The position numbers and the translations under genes were made by a program. From contig NZ_JBAWKJ010000001.1 of the NCBI RefSeq assembly GCF_037095755.1, forward strand, positions 1,429,001 through 1,493,000: DNA of 64,000 bases, read 5' to 3'. The DNA comes from Sphingopyxis sp. CCNWLW2 (GTDB taxonomy: Bacteria > Pseudomonadota > Alphaproteobacteria > Sphingomonadales > Sphingomonadaceae). A model generated the notes under the pieces. That model searched no databases. It worked only from the letters and a program-made list of their open reading frames with translations, and was not told the DNA's origin. Of this stretch, positions 27,655 through 38,343 are shown piece by piece; position 1 is the first letter of the stretch; each line of letters opens with the position of its first letter.

Positions 27655-30600
27655 TCACTGCCCCACGCTCGCCACCGTGATCGGCGCGTTCGGCCACTGG
27701 CCGCGGATCGCGGGCGAATACATCGCCTCGACGCGCGTCGGCGGCAGGGTGAAGCGGCCCGAGCCGTTGAGCCGCACGACATATTCGACCGCATGGGTGC
27801 CTGCGGGCATCCAGCCGAAATAGCCGCGCCAGCTGTCCTTGCCGCGCTCGACATAGCTCGGCTGCGCGCCCGATCCGCTGGCCTGTTCGGCCAGCATTTC
27901 GGACTGGCCGCCGAGGTTGCCGACGATCGTCGCGCCCGGCGCGATCGGATCGTTGATCACGACCCACGTCCGGCCGGCGGCCGCGACGACCTCGATCCGC
28001 ACCTTGATCACATCGCCGCGCGTCAGGCGGTCCTTGTTCGCCGCCTTGACGATGCTGACCGAGCGCTTGATACGGTAACCCGCGTTGAGCGGTTCCTTGA
28101 GCGGGACCGCGGCCTTGACGCTGACGGTGGCCCATGGCGCGCCGGTGCCTTCATGCTTCAGGCTCATCGTCGCGGCGTTCAGCGCGACGCGGAGCGGCGA
28201 CACGGGTTCGGTCGGAAGCGGCCAGCTTTGCGAGGCGGTGCCGCCCGCGAGGCCGATGTTGGTGACGCCGGTGATCGCGCTGGCCGGATAGAGGTCGGCG
28301 AAGCGGCGGACGGTGACCGCGCCCCAGGCGTTGGCGGGGGTGGTGTCCCAATGGCCTTTGCGCTGGCGCTGTGCGACGCCGACCATCAGCTTGCCCGCGT
28401 CATCCTCCCAGCCTTTGCGGCCGAGTACGGCTTCCAATGCCTTGATCGCCATTTCGTCGCCGCTGGTCATCATCCACCAGGGCGCCTTGGCATCGTCGAC
28501 GAGGTCGAGGCGCGTGCCTTCATAGACGAGGCGTTTGCGCAGTTCGGCCTCGGCCGCGGTGCGCAGCGCGGGGGCATTCCGCACGCCCGGCGTCTTTTCG
28601 ATCGCGACGAGCCAGTCGGCGAGCGTGCCGGTGGCCATGTCGACCGGCGCGACGTCGATCGCGGCGACGAGGCTTGCGCTCGAGGCGTTGTTGCGGGCGA
28701 GCGCGGCGAGCGCGGCGATGCGCACGGGGCGGATATCCCACGGGCCATAGCCCTTGCGCGTCAGGCGCCCTTCGACGACCGCTTGCAAGGCTTTGACCAT
28801 CTTGGCTTTCGACGCCTCGGGGACCGCGAAGCCGTTCGCGGCGGTCACGCTCATCACATAGGCGGTGAGCTCGATCGATCCTTCCATCCGTTCGTTCGGC
28901 CAGTAGCGGAGCAGCCCGTCGTCATCGAGATAGGTCGGCATCGCCCCCGCGAGCGCCTGCCAGCGTCCGACATCGCCGAGCGCCACCGCGCGCGACGTCT
29001 GCTGTTCGAAGCAGGTGTAGGGATAGGCGCTCATATAGTCGCGCACGCCGGTGAGCGGCGGCGCGAGCGTGCCGGCGAGCGCGATATCGACGTAGCCCCC
29101 GGGCAGCGCGCCCGCGGGGATGGCGATCGGCAGCGTCGTGTTCGGGCCGACGCGGAAGAGGCTCGCGGCCCAGGTTTCGACCGGCACCGCGGGTTCGACC
29201 GTCTGTTCGAAGACGAGGCGGTCGCGGGCCTTGCCGCCCTTTTGCGCCGCCTCGACGGTCCATTCGATCGGACCGGTGGTCTCGGGCGCGGTCATCGACC
29301 AGCTGATCGGCACCGCGCCGCCCGCCGGAATAGTGACGGTGAGCGGCGGCGCGGTCGCGACGGCGGGCGACAGCGTCGGGGTCGCGGTGACGGTCATTTC
29401 CTTGTCGGTGCCGTTGCGCAGCGTGAAGCGCGCGTCATAGGTATCGCCGGTGCGCACCAGTTCGGGCATGCCGGCGAAGACGCCGAGATCCTGCACGGTG
29501 CGGACAGTCGTCTCACCGGTGCCGAAATATTGCGATCCGTCGGTCGCGATCGCGACGAGGCGGAAGCCCGAGAGATTGTCGGACAGCGGCACGTCGACCG
29601 TCGCGCGGCCCTTGGCGTCGAGCGGAACATTGCCCTTCCACAGCAAGACGGGGCGGAAATCCTCGCGCGTCAGGCCCGACAGGTCGCCGCCGCCACCGCC
29701 GCCGGGTTCGAGCGCCTTGCGGCCATAATGGCGCTTGCCGACCACCTGCATCTGCGCGGTCGAGGTGAGCACATCGAGCGTGCGTTCGCCCATCATCGCG
29801 TCGATGACCTGCCAGCTTTCGTTGGGGGCGAGCTGGAGCAGCGCCTCGTCGACCGCGGCGAAGGCGACGTCGGCGTTTTTCGGCGCCTTGCCGCCCGGGG
29901 TCTTGACCTCGATCGCGACCTTCGCGGTTTCGCGGACCGAATATTTCTCCTTGTCGGCCTTCACCTTGACGCCGAGTTGGTGACCTTCCCAGCCGACCTT
30001 GATGCGCGCGATGCCCATGCGGTAGCTCGGTTTCGCAAGGTCGACGAGCGCGGTCGGCGGGGCGCCCTCGCTATTCTCGATCTTGAAGCCGACCGCGCGT
30101 TTCATCTTGCGGAACCAGCTTTCCTCGCCGGTGACGCGCCCGCGCACCGCCATCACCGAGACATAAACGTCGGGGGCGTAGGTCGCGGGGAGCTTGACCT
30201 TCACGACGGGGTTGGTGCCCTTGAGCGGCACGACGAAGCTCGACAACACGCCTTCGCGTTCGACGGTGACGAGCGCGGTCGCTTCGCGGAACGGCATGCG
30301 GACCTGGAAGTTCGCGGTGTCGCCCGCGGCATAGCGCGGCTTTTCGGCGATCACGTCCATGCGGTCGCCATTGTCGCCGCCGAACCACCAGTCGTCGTCG
30401 CCCGCGAGCCACACCGAGCGCACCGCGCGCGCTTCGTTGCCACCCTCGTCGAGCGTCGTCGCGACGACGGTGACCTCGCCCGAGATGCCCGGCGCCATCG
30501 CGCAGCTCGCGCGGCCGAGCTTGTCGGTGGTCGCGCTGCATGTCGCATCGAGCCTGGTCGTGCGCATCTGGTTGTCATAGGCGTAGAAGCCGCCGATCAG

Positions 30601-33495
30601 GCGGCGCCGCGCGGTGATGATCTCGCGGTTATAGAGCGCGACCTGCACGCGCTGACCCGCAATCGGCTTGCCGTCGAGATCGAGCGCGATGAAATTGAGG
30701 CGGAGGTCATTGTCGCGCATCAGCCAGCCGTCGGTCTTGAGCCCGAGACGCACGGCCGACGGGTAAAGCGTGATGCGGCGGCTCGACGTCAGCGTCTCGC
30801 CATTCGCGTCCTCATAATCCATTTCGGCCGCCATCAGCGTCGGTTCGGTGATCGGCTGGTCGACCGTGACATTGGTCGTCGCGGCACCATTGGCGTCGAG
30901 CTTCAGCGGCACCGAGCGCGCGAGCGGCAGTTCGGCGCCGGGTTCGTCGCCGCTGTCGTCGAGCTGGACGACGCCTTCCTTCACCGGCTGGCCGTCGAAA
31001 TCCCAATCCTTGTAATCCTCGGGCGGCGACCAGCTTGAACGGAAATTGGTGCGCAGTTCGACCGGAATGTTCGGCGCGGGGCCGCCCGAGAGATAGCCGA
31101 CAAAAAGGCTCAGCGGCACCGCGGCGGGGCGCACGAGCGCGGTCTTCGGGCCGGTGATCGTCGCCTTCATCGTCGGCAGGCGATATTCGTCGACCTTGAC
31201 CGACTGGCCCGACCAGATCGTCTTGTCCTCGCCATCCTTGTCCTTGGTGACGAAGACGAGCTCGTAATCGCCCATCGGGGCCGAGGCGGGGACGTTCCAC
31301 ACCGTCTCGCCGCTGCCGGTTGCGGCAATGCTGAAGGGCATTTCGAATTCGGTATCCGAGCCGCGGTGGACGAGGCGGAGCTTGCCCGCGAGCGGTTCGG
31401 GGGTGCGGAAGCCGAGGCCGACGGGGCGGCGCAGGATGTGCTTCATATGCACCGTCTCACCCGCCTGCACGAGCGCGCGGTCGAAGATTGTGTGGAGGAT
31501 GTCGTTGCGCTCCGACCAGCCATAGGGGAGGTCGAAGTCATAGGGGCGGATGCCGTTGCCCCAGTCGGTGAGCGTGAAGCTGAAATCGTCGCCCGCGCGC
31601 GCAGAGACCATCAATGCGTGGCCTTCGCTCTTCGACGGATCGGGCGTTTCTTCGCAGCTCGAATAGGTTTCGGGCTGCGGCAGCCCGCCCGCGAAGGCGA
31701 GACGGCCCGCCTTGTCGGCGGTGCCGCGCGCGAGCAGGCGGCCGGTGCAGGCGTCGGTGACGCGGATTTCGGCGCCCGCAACCGGGAGGCCGCTATTGAG
31801 CGATGTCACCCATGCGAGCGAGCCTTCGCGGCCCCATTTGAAATGCACCGCCATATTGGTGACGAGCGCCGCGGTCGCGACATAGCGCGTCGACTTGCGG
31901 CCGAGCAGCGCGGCGCCGAGTTCGGGGCTCGCGATCTCGACGACGTGGAAGCCCTTTTCGGCGAGCGGGATGCCGACGACCTCGAATTCCTTGCCGCCCG
32001 CGGGGGGCGACAATTGCATATCGCGGCGTTCGCCGCCCGCGGGCGCACCCGCAAACACCGATTTGGTACCGGTGTAATTGACCGTCACGTCCTTGCCCGC
32101 GGCGTTCTTTTCCTCGCGATAGTCGGTGTCGTCGGCGTCATCGACGCGCTTCAGCCAGCGCGCGATCGCGGCATCGTCGTCGCCGACCTTGAGTGCGGTC
32201 GCGGGCATTTTGAGGTTCGCCTGGACCATCGTGCCTTCGACTCCGCGCACGGTGACGGGCAGCACGCCGCCCTCGCCGGCTTCGAGGATGCCGAATTCGG
32301 CGGCGAATTTGACCAAAGGCGGGGCGCGGTCGATGTGGAATTTCAGCGGGAAATTCGACTGGTTCTGCAGCTTGCGGCCGCTCTGGTCGGTGACGTTCGC
32401 GGGCAGCACGAGCGTCGCGTCGACATTCTGCGGCAGCGGGCCGGTGAAGCGGACCGTGGTCAGCCACGCGTCATTCCTGTCGTCGTCGTCGACCTTCGGC
32501 GTCAGTTTCTTGCCGTCGGCGGTGCTCAGCGTCGCGGCGAGGATGGTTTCGCGGGCGACGGGCGAGGCGAAGCTGAGGACGACGTCCTTGATCGGGTTGC
32601 AGCCTGCCTGCGGATTGATGCGGCTGCACGACATTTTCGCGGTGAAGGCGGGGCGGACGTCATGGTCGAAGCGCTGGTCGCGCCCCGCGGTGCGGCCGGG
32701 GACGCCGGCTTGCGCGATGCGGGCGTCCCAGACGAGCGCCATCTCGCGGCCGGGGGGCAGCGGACGGCGGCATTTGACCGGGACGATGCGGTCGAGCGCG
32801 GCCTCGCGGTCGGCGCCCGCGGCGGGGAAGCGCTGCGGCAGGCCGGCGTCATAGGTGAAGGACTGGCGCGACCAGTTATTGTCGCCGAGGCCGGTCAATA
32901 TCTCGGTCGCGGTGCCCCGCGGCAGGACGTCGACCGGGATTTTCTCGCCGATGCCGTCGACCGCGCAATAGGCGAAACGGCCGACCGAGGCGCGGTCGGC
33001 GGCGACGTTGGTCGCGACGAGGAAGATCTGATCCTCCTCGATGCCGCCGTCCATGCCGCCCGCGAGCACGGCGCGCGCCGAAGGTCCGCCGGTGTCGAGC
33101 GCGAAGCGGCTGTTGCCCGCGACCGACACGCCGCGCGCGGTCTTGAGCCCGTCGCGCAGCTCGACGTGGCAGGCGAGCCCGCCGGGGAGCGGCTTGTCGA
33201 ATTCGAGCACCCAGGTACGCGTGTCGACCCAGCGGCCGGTCGCGGGTAATTTGCAGTCGTTGGTCGCGGGCGCCGGGGCGCGGGGGTCACCGAGCGGGAC
33301 CATGTCTTCGGAGAAGCGCAGCGTGAAGCGCGTGATCGTGCCGTCGCCGGTGCCCGAGCTGCCCGGGGTTGCAAGCGTGACCTGCGGGACGGTGTCGGCG
33401 GCGGTCGCGGCCATCGCGAGCGTGAGGGGCAGGATCAGCGCCAGTTTTGCCTTGCCGACCAATGCCGTAGCCAGCGCGCGCCATCCCTTGCCCAT
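27655..33495 (-). CDS. Alpha-2-macroglobulin family protein (YfhM type)
   Basis: 1946 residues from the ATG at 33495, which has GGGGAG 6 bp before it; an ATG nine codons upstream has no such site. A Sec signal peptide (LILPLTLAMAATA) lacks a lipobox, so it is soluble or periplasmic rather than lipid-anchored like E. coli YfhM. Macroglobulin domains follow, including the MG-like bait area and the A2M signature region. The thioester motif is intact: CFEQ with Cys1495, in TCFEQQTSRAVALGD. The thioester is expected to bind an attacking protease covalently after bait cleavage. Pairs with pbpC. Confidence 0.95.
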   Translation of the reverse strand: MGKGWRALATALVGKAKLALILPLTLAMAATAADTVPQVTLATPGSSGTGDGTITRFTLRFSEDMVPLGDPRAPAPATNDCKLPATGRWVDTRTWVLEFDKPLPGGLACHVELRDGLKTARGVSVAGNSRFALDTGGPSARAVLAGGMDGGIEEDQIFLVATNVAADRASVGRFAYCAVDGIGEKIPVDVLPRGTATEILTGLGDNNWSRQSFTYDAGLPQRFPAAGADREAALDRIVPVKCRRPLPPGREMALVWDARIAQAGVPGRTAGRDQRFDHDVRPAFTAKMSCSRINPQAGCNPIKDVVLSFASPVARETILAATLSTADGKKLTPKVDDDDRNDAWLTTVRFTGPLPQNVDATLVLPANVTDQSGRKLQNQSNFPLKFHIDRAPPLVKFAAEFGILEAGEGGVLPVTVRGVEGTMVQANLKMPATALKVGDDDAAIARWLKRVDDADDTDYREEKNAAGKDVTVNYTGTKSVFAGAPAGGERRDMQLSPPAGGKEFEVVGIPLAEKGFHVVEIASPELGAALLGRKSTRYVATAALVTNMAVHFKWGREGSLAWVTSLNSGLPVAGAEIRVTDACTGRLLARGTADKAGRLAFAGGLPQPETYSSCEETPDPSKSEGHALMVSARAGDDFSFTLTDWGNGIRPYDFDLPYGWSERNDILHTIFDRALVQAGETVHMKHILRRPVGLGFRTPEPLAGKLRLVHRGSDTEFEMPFSIAATGSGETVWNVPASAPMGDYELVFVTKDKDGEDKTIWSGQSVKVDEYRLPTMKATITGPKTALVRPAAVPLSLFVGYLSGGPAPNIPVELRTNFRSSWSPPEDYKDWDFDGQPVKEGVVQLDDSGDEPGAELPLARSVPLKLDANGAATTNVTVDQPITEPTLMAAEMDYEDANGETLTSSRRITLYPSAVRLGLKTDGWLMRDNDLRLNFIALDLDGKPIAGQRVQVALYNREIITARRRLIGGFYAYDNQMRTTRLDATCSATTDKLGRASCAMAPGISGEVTVVATTLDEGGNEARAVRSVWLAGDDDWWFGGDNGDRMDVIAEKPRYAAGDTANFQVRMPFREATALVTVEREGVLSSFVVPLKGTNPVVKVKLPATYAPDVYVSVMAVRGRVTGEESWFRKMKRAVGFKIENSEGAPPTALVDLAKPSYRMGIARIKVGWEGHQLGVKVKADKEKYSVRETAKVAIEVKTPGGKAPKNADVAFAAVDEALLQLAPNESWQVIDAMMGERTLDVLTSTAQMQVVGKRHYGRKALEPGGGGGGDLSGLTREDFRPVLLWKGNVPLDAKGRATVDVPLSDNLSGFRLVAIATDGSQYFGTGETTVRTVQDLGVFAGMPELVRTGDTYDARFTLRNGTDKEMTVTATPTLSPAVATAPPLTVTIPAGGAVPISWSMTAPETTGPIEWTVEAAQKGGKARDRLVFEQTVEPAVPVETWAASLFRVGPNTTLPIAIPAGALPGGYVDIALAGTLAPPLTGVRDYMSAYPYTCFEQQTSRAVALGDVGRWQALAGAMPTYLDDDGLLRYWPNERMEGSIELTAYVMSVTAANGFAVPEASKAKMVKALQAVVEGRLTRKGYGPWDIRPVRIAALAALARNNASSASLVAAIDVAPVDMATGTLADWLVAIEKTPGVRNAPALRTAAEAELRKRLVYEGTRLDLVDDAKAPWWMMTSGDEMAIKALEAVLGRKGWEDDAGKLMVGVAQRQRKGHWDTTPANAWGAVTVRRFADLYPASAITGVTNIGLAGGTASQSWPLPTEPVSPLRVALNAATMSLKHEGTGAPWATVSVKAAVPLKEPLNAGYRIKRSVSIVKAANKDRLTRGDVIKVRIEVVAAAGRTWVVINDPIAPGATIVGNLGGQSEMLAEQASGSGAQPSYVERGKDSWRGYFGWMPAGTHAVEYVVRLNGSGRFTLPPTRVEAMYSPAIRGQWPNAPITVASVGQ

Positions 33496-33628
33496 CGTCA
33501 ACTCCCCGTTCGGTCCGAACATCTATCCTGCTGGAAACAGGGAACAGAGTCCACCCATCGCCGCATATCGCACACGGTTAGTCGCGGTCCGCGAAATTGC
33601 TGTGACCGCCGTCATAGAGGCCGAAAGA

Positions 33629-34006
33629 TCAGCGCGCGAGCATCGGCCCGAGCGGCTGTCCCGCGAAGATATGGACGTGGAGGTGCGGGATCTCCTGATG
33701 GCTGTCGAGGCCGACGTTGGCGAGCAGGCGGTAGCCGGGCGCTACAAGCCCTTGATCGCGCGCGATCTTGCCCACCGCGCGGATAAAACCCGCGATTTCG
33801 GCGTCGCTGCCGCGCTCGGAGAAGTCGTCCCAGCTGACATAGGGTCCTTTGGGGATCACGAGGATGTGCAGCGGCGCCTGCGGGTTGATGTCGTGGAAGG
33901 CGAGCGCAAATTCGTCTTCATAGACGGTTTTCGACGGCAGTTCGCCGCGCAGGATGCGCGCGAAGATGTTGCTGTCGTCATAGGGGAGGGTGGCGTCGAT
34001 CGGCAT
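33629..34006 (-). CDS. HIT family nucleotide-binding protein
   Basis: 125 residues. The histidine triad is intact near the C-terminus, H108-L-H110-V-H112 in the stretch PHLHVHIFAGQPLG. The N-terminal part (DSNIFARILRGELPSKTVYED) is typical of the HINT branch. These proteins hydrolyse purine nucleoside phosphoramidates. It starts 10 bp after hisE on the same strand and is probably co-transcribed, an arrangement seen in other alphaproteobacteria. Confidence 0.95.
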   Translation of the reverse strand: MPIDATLPYDDSNIFARILRGELPSKTVYEDEFALAFHDINPQAPLHILVIPKGPYVSWDDFSERGSDAEIAGFIRAVGKIARDQGLVAPGYRLLANVGLDSHQEIPHLHVHIFAGQPLGPMLAR

Positions 34007-34016
34007 GCGGAGTTCC

Positions 34017-34346
34017 TTATTGTCGGCCGGCTTTTTCGGTGTGGCCCGAGGTGCCGTGGCGGCGGTCGAGTTCGGCGGCGATCATGTCCCATGTCAGCCC
34101 GCGCTCGGCGAGCAGGATCGACAGGTGGAAGATAAGGTCGCTCGCTTCGCCGATCAGTTCGGGATCATCCTCGCTGACGGCCGCGATCACCGCCTCGACG
34201 GCTTCCTCGCCGAGCTTTTGCGCGATCTTGCCACGGCCTTTCGCGGCGAGGCTTGCCACGTAAGACGCCTCGGCATCGCCCGCCGCGAGGCGGTCGTGGA
34301 TGACCGTTTCCAGCCGCCCCAGCATGTCGCCCATTGCCTTGCTCAT
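34017..34346 (-). CDS. hisE: Phosphoribosyl-ATP pyrophosphatase
   Basis: 109 residues, normal for monofunctional HisE. It removes pyrophosphate from phosphoribosyl-ATP, the second step of histidine synthesis. Conserved parts are SYVASLAAKGRGKIAQKLGEEAVEAV and GEASDLIFHLSILLAERG, holding the acidic metal ligands. The rest of the his operon is not next to it here; the gene begins its own unit, divergent from the TonB receptor. Confidence 0.95.
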   Translation of the reverse strand: MSKAMGDMLGRLETVIHDRLAAGDAEASYVASLAAKGRGKIAQKLGEEAVEAVIAAVSEDDPELIGEASDLIFHLSILLAERGLTWDMIAAELDRRHGTSGHTEKAGRQ

Positions 34347-34450
34347 CGCCCGATCCTTTCGCGTGCGTGCCTAGCGGCGCGGCGCCGTCCCGACAAGCGG
34401 GTCTGCAGGGCCTCAAAAACTTACCGCGGCGTAAACCATATCGAAACGCC

Positions 34451-34462
34451 TTTACGCGTAAA
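34451..34462. promoter_or_regulatory. Palindrome TTTACGCGTAAA upstream of the second TonB receptor
   Basis: A perfect 12-bp palindrome 49 bp before the receptor ATG, in the hisE/receptor divergent region. A looser relative (TTACCGCGGCGTAAA) occurs at about 34421-34435. Two half-similar sites suggest an operator, but the regulator is unknown. Confidence 0.4.
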
Positions 34463-34510
34463 TTCCGCCCTGCCGGGGGGCGAGATCAACTTTTAAATCG
34501 GACGAAGATT

Positions 34511-37500
34511 ATGAAAATGGGCACCAACCCCTCGGTGTTTCTGGCTGCAACGGCCTCGGTGATCGCGCTGGCGGCTTCGCCCGCGACGGCGCAGACGAGC
34601 GGCGACGAAATTATCGTCACCGGCTCGCGCATCGCGAAGAGCGAATTCACCAGCGCCGACCCGATCCAGGTCATCGACCCCGAAACGGCCAAGCTGCAGG
34701 GGCAGGTCCAGCTTGCCGATGTCTTGCAGTCCACGCCGGCGGCGCAGGGATCGATCCAGATCACCTCGGCGATTTCGAACCGCTTCGTCGCCAATGGCGG
34801 CAACGATGTGCAGACGGTGTCGCTGCGCGGGCTCGGTCCCGAGCGGACGCTCGTGCTGATCAACGGCCGCCGCGCGGGGCCGGCGGGGATTCGCGGCGCG
34901 GTCGCGCCATTCGACCTCAACGTCCTGCCGCTGTCGGTGGTGCGCCAGGTCGAGGTGCTCAAGACCGGCGCCTCGTCGATCTATGGCTCGGACGCGGTCG
35001 CGGGCGTGGTCAACATCCTGACCCGTAACGATCTCGACGGGTTCGAGGGCGGCGGCTTTTCGTCGATCACCGAGCATGGCGGGGGCGAGAGCTATGGCGC
35101 CGACGCGAGCTTCGGCAAAAAATTCGATCGCGGCCACATCTTCGCGACGGTCGATGTTTTCCGCCAGCAGAATCTGACGCGCCGCGACCGCGGCTTTCTC
35201 TTCTGCTCCGAAGAATATCTGAAGCGCGAGGCCGACGGCAGCCGCGCCGATATCGTCGATTTCCGCACCGGGCGCCCGGCGTGCAGCAGCACGCAAGGCA
35301 ACCAGATCGCGTTCAGCGACTTTTCGGGGGTCGATCAGAACGGTTTCCCGACCTTCGGCCCCGGGCTGATCGCGCCGAACGGGCAAGCGATCCTGTCGGG
35401 CCAATATGGCAGCGAGTTCGCGGGGGTCGGCATTCCGATCAATGCGTATAACCCGATCGGGGTATTCGGTCCCGCCAATTTCTTCGGGGTCAATTTCGAC
35501 GGGCCGTCGACCGGCGCGCTCAACCAGTTCGAGCCGGCCGAGCAGGATATGGACGTGTTTTCGGGGGTGCGCCGGATCAGCGCCTTTGTCGAGGGCGCCT
35601 ATGATGTGACCGACGGCATCACCGCCTATGGCGAATTCCTGTTCAGCAACCGCAAGTCGCACAATAATGGTTTTCAGCGGATCGAGCTCCAGCAATTCAC
35701 CGGCGCGTCGATGCTGCCCTTCTTCCTCTGCGATCCGACTGCATATAATTGCGACCCCAATGACATGGGCGATCCGCTCAACACCGAGTTCGGCGGCAAC
35801 ATCATCCTGCGCCCACGCGTGCTGGTGAAGACCGAAAGCCAGGCCGACGTCGACTATTATCGCGGCGTGTTCGGTCTGCGCGGCGACTTCGGCGGCGGGT
35901 GGAAGTGGGACGTCCACGGCCAGCACAGCCGGTCGGACGCGCGCTATACGCAAGACGTCATCTATCAGGACGCGATCGCGTCGCAGACCTTGCGCACGCG
36001 CTCGTGCGCCGGAACGGTGACCGCGATCCGCGGGGTGCCTTGCATCGATATCGACTTTACCGACCCGCGCGTGCTGCGCGGCGATTTCACCCCGGCCGAA
36101 CGGGCTTTCCTGATGGGGCGCGAGACGGGTCGAACCCTGTTCAAGCAGACCTCGGCCGAGGCGTTGCTCACGGGCAAGCTGCTCGATCTGCCTGCCGGAC
36201 CGGTTGGCGCGGCGTTGGGGGCGAATATTCGCCGCGACGAGATCAACGACACGCCGGGCGAAGCGACGCTCGCGGGCAATGTCGCCAACTTCACGACCTC
36301 GGGCATCACCGCGGGGCGTACCGTGTCGAAGGAAATCTTCGGCGAGGTCGAGGTGCCGCTGCTGCAAGGCGTGCCGATGATCGAGCGGCTGACGCTGTCG
36401 GGCGCGGCGCGCTACACGCATGTCGAGGCGACGCGCCGCGACGGCGTCGAGGACAAGTTCAGCGACACGACGTGGAAGGTTGGCGCCGACTGGGCCGTGA
36501 CCGACTGGCTGCGCTTCCGCGGCACCTGGGGCACCTCGTTCCGCGCGCCCGCGCTGTTCGAGCTGTTCCTCAACGACCAGACCGGCTTCCTCGGCCAGCA
36601 GACGATCGATCCGTGCGTCCAGACCGCTGCGCGGCTCGCTTCGGGTGCGATCAGCCAGCGCATCTTCGACAATTGCGCCGCCGACGGCATCGGCCCCGCT
36701 TTCGCCGGCGGCATCGGCCCCGCGACGATCGTATCGGGCGGTGGCATCGGCCGGCTTCGCCCGGAAACATCGACCGCCAAGACGGTGTCGGTGATCCTGA
36801 CCCCCGATTTGTCGGGCGCGCTTTGGGGCGGGCTCCGCACCCGGCTTGCGGTCGATTATTTCGACATCAAGGTGAAGGACGAGATCACCCTGCTCGGCGC
36901 CGGGAATATCCTGCGCGGCTGTTATGATTCCGATGTCGCCGACGAGCCGCTGTGCGGCCTGTTCACGCGCACCGCGACCGGTCCCGACCGGCAGAGCGTC
37001 GCGAGCGTCACCGACCGCTATGTCAATATCAGCCGCCAGCGGAACCGCGGTGTCGACCTGTCGCTTGCGGTCGATCAGGACCTCGGCAACCTCGGTTCGC
37101 TGGCGTTCCGCGCGCAGATGACCTGGCAGGTGAAGGACAAGGTTTCGCTCTTCCCCAGCACCGAGGTCGACGACAATGGCAAGATCGGCAATCCGAAATG
37201 GGTCGGCGATTTCAACCTCGGCTGGACGAAGGCGGGGTGGACGCTGTTCTACGGCCTCGACGTCACCGGCGCGGCGTCGAACATGAAGGATCTGCTTCGC
37301 GCACAAGGCGGCGATGCGTGCCGCACCTCGGGCTTCCGTCCGGGCGGGCGTTTCTGCCCCGACGTCAGCGTGCCCGCGACCTTCTATCATTCGCTGTCGC
37401 TGAGCCGCGACGTCGCCGAGCGTTTCCGCATCACGCTGGGGGTCGCGAACCTCTTCGACACGCCGCCGCCGCGTGTGTCGACCGTCGTCACCGCGACGCC

Positions 37501-37588
37501 GCCGGTGATCGGTCAGGCGCCGGCATTCGGCACGCAATACGACTATCTCGGCCGCCGTTTCTTCCTGAGCGTGCGCGGCAGCCTGTAA
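34511..37588 (+). CDS. TonB-dependent receptor
   Basis: 1025 residues from the ATG at 34511. Signal peptide ends at ATA|QT; TonB box DEIIVTGSRI; plug domain with QLADVLQSTPAAQGS, LRGLGPERTLVLINGRRAG and GASSIYGSDAVAGVVNILT; large beta-barrel ending in F-LSVRGSL. It resembles the first receptor (6738-9707) in plug motifs but differs in the barrel, so the two should take different substrates. A frame reaching back to 34334 would overlap hisE and is rejected. Confidence 0.95.
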   Translation: MKMGTNPSVFLAATASVIALAASPATAQTSGDEIIVTGSRIAKSEFTSADPIQVIDPETAKLQGQVQLADVLQSTPAAQGSIQITSAISNRFVANGGNDVQTVSLRGLGPERTLVLINGRRAGPAGIRGAVAPFDLNVLPLSVVRQVEVLKTGASSIYGSDAVAGVVNILTRNDLDGFEGGGFSSITEHGGGESYGADASFGKKFDRGHIFATVDVFRQQNLTRRDRGFLFCSEEYLKREADGSRADIVDFRTGRPACSSTQGNQIAFSDFSGVDQNGFPTFGPGLIAPNGQAILSGQYGSEFAGVGIPINAYNPIGVFGPANFFGVNFDGPSTGALNQFEPAEQDMDVFSGVRRISAFVEGAYDVTDGITAYGEFLFSNRKSHNNGFQRIELQQFTGASMLPFFLCDPTAYNCDPNDMGDPLNTEFGGNIILRPRVLVKTESQADVDYYRGVFGLRGDFGGGWKWDVHGQHSRSDARYTQDVIYQDAIASQTLRTRSCAGTVTAIRGVPCIDIDFTDPRVLRGDFTPAERAFLMGRETGRTLFKQTSAEALLTGKLLDLPAGPVGAALGANIRRDEINDTPGEATLAGNVANFTTSGITAGRTVSKEIFGEVEVPLLQGVPMIERLTLSGAARYTHVEATRRDGVEDKFSDTTWKVGADWAVTDWLRFRGTWGTSFRAPALFELFLNDQTGFLGQQTIDPCVQTAARLASGAISQRIFDNCAADGIGPAFAGGIGPATIVSGGGIGRLRPETSTAKTVSVILTPDLSGALWGGLRTRLAVDYFDIKVKDEITLLGAGNILRGCYDSDVADEPLCGLFTRTATGPDRQSVASVTDRYVNISRQRNRGVDLSLAVDQDLGNLGSLAFRAQMTWQVKDKVSLFPSTEVDDNGKIGNPKWVGDFNLGWTKAGWTLFYGLDVTGAASNMKDLLRAQGGDACRTSGFRPGGRFCPDVSVPATFYHSLSLSRDVAERFRITLGVANLFDTPPPRVSTVVTATPPVIGQAPAFGTQYDYLGRRFFLSVRGSL

Positions 37589-37629
37589 GCCCTCTGGACA
37601 AGCCCGCGCTCCTCTGGTGAAGCGCGGGC

Positions 37630-38343
37630 ATGTCCGAGGTTAAACTGCATCCCGACTGGCTCGCGCGCATCGGCGGCGAGTTCGAGCAGCCCTATATGGC
37701 GGCGCTGAAGGCGTTTCTTGGCGCCGAGCGCGAGAAGGGCAAGGCCATCTATCCGCGCCCGCGCGACTGGTTCGCGGCGCTCGACGCGACGCCGCCGCAG
37801 GATGTGCGCGTCGTGATCCTCGGGCAGGATCCTTATCACGGGCCGGGGCAGGCGCATGGGCTGTGCTTCTCGGTCCAGCCGGGGGTGCGCACCCCGCCGA
37901 GCCTCGTCAACATCTACAAGGAAATGCAGAGCGACCTCGGCATAGCGCGTGCCGCACACGGATATTTGAAGCATTGGGCCGAACAGGGCGTGCTGCTGCT
38001 CAACAATTGCCTGACCGTCGAGGCAGGGATGGCGGCGTCGCATCAGGGCAAGGGGTGGGAGAAGTTCACCGATGCGGTCGTCGCGGCGGTGGCCGCCGAC
38101 CCGGCGCCGAAAGTCTTCATCCTGTGGGGCAGCCATGCGCAGAAGAAGGCCGCGAATGTTCCGGGGCTAGGGGCGGGCAGCCCGCACCTGATCCTGCGCG
38201 CGCCGCATCCCTCGCCGCTGTCGGCGCACAACGGCTTTTTCGGATCGCGGCCGTTCAGCCAGGCGAATGCGTTTCTGGAAACGCATGGGCGGGGTGCGAT
38301 CGACTGGCGCTTGCCCGACGCACCGGTCATTGCCGCCGAATGA
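37630..38343 (+). CDS. ung: Uracil-DNA glycosylase
   Basis: 237 residues. Family 1 UDG with the water-activating motif GQDPYH (65-70, catalytic Asp67), the uracil-binding [10 protein letters not shown] region and the DNA-minor-groove motif [18 protein letters not shown]. It removes uracil from DNA as the first step of base-excision repair. Its stop codon overlaps the start of the TSUP gene (ATGA). Confidence 0.98.
   Translation: MSEVKLHPDWLARIGGEFEQPYMAALKAFLGAEREKGKAIYPRPRDWFAALDATPPQDVRVVILGQDPYHGPGQAHGLCFSVQPGVRTPPSLVNIYKEMQSDLGIARAAHGYLKHWAEQGVLLLNNCLTVEAGMAASHQGKGWEKFTDAVVAAVAADPAPKVFILWGSHAQKKAANVPGLGAGSPHLILRAPHPSPLSAHNGFFGSRPFSQANAFLETHGRGAIDWRLPDAPVIAAE

Noticed and set aside
27538..31038. 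1166-codon plus-strand frame over the macroglobulin gene
   Set aside because: Low-complexity Arg/Ala/Asp/His composition, and the sense frame has the thioester motif and family domains.
34493..37537. 1014-codon antisense frame over the second TonB receptor
   Set aside because: No recognisable domain or signal; sense frame is a full receptor.
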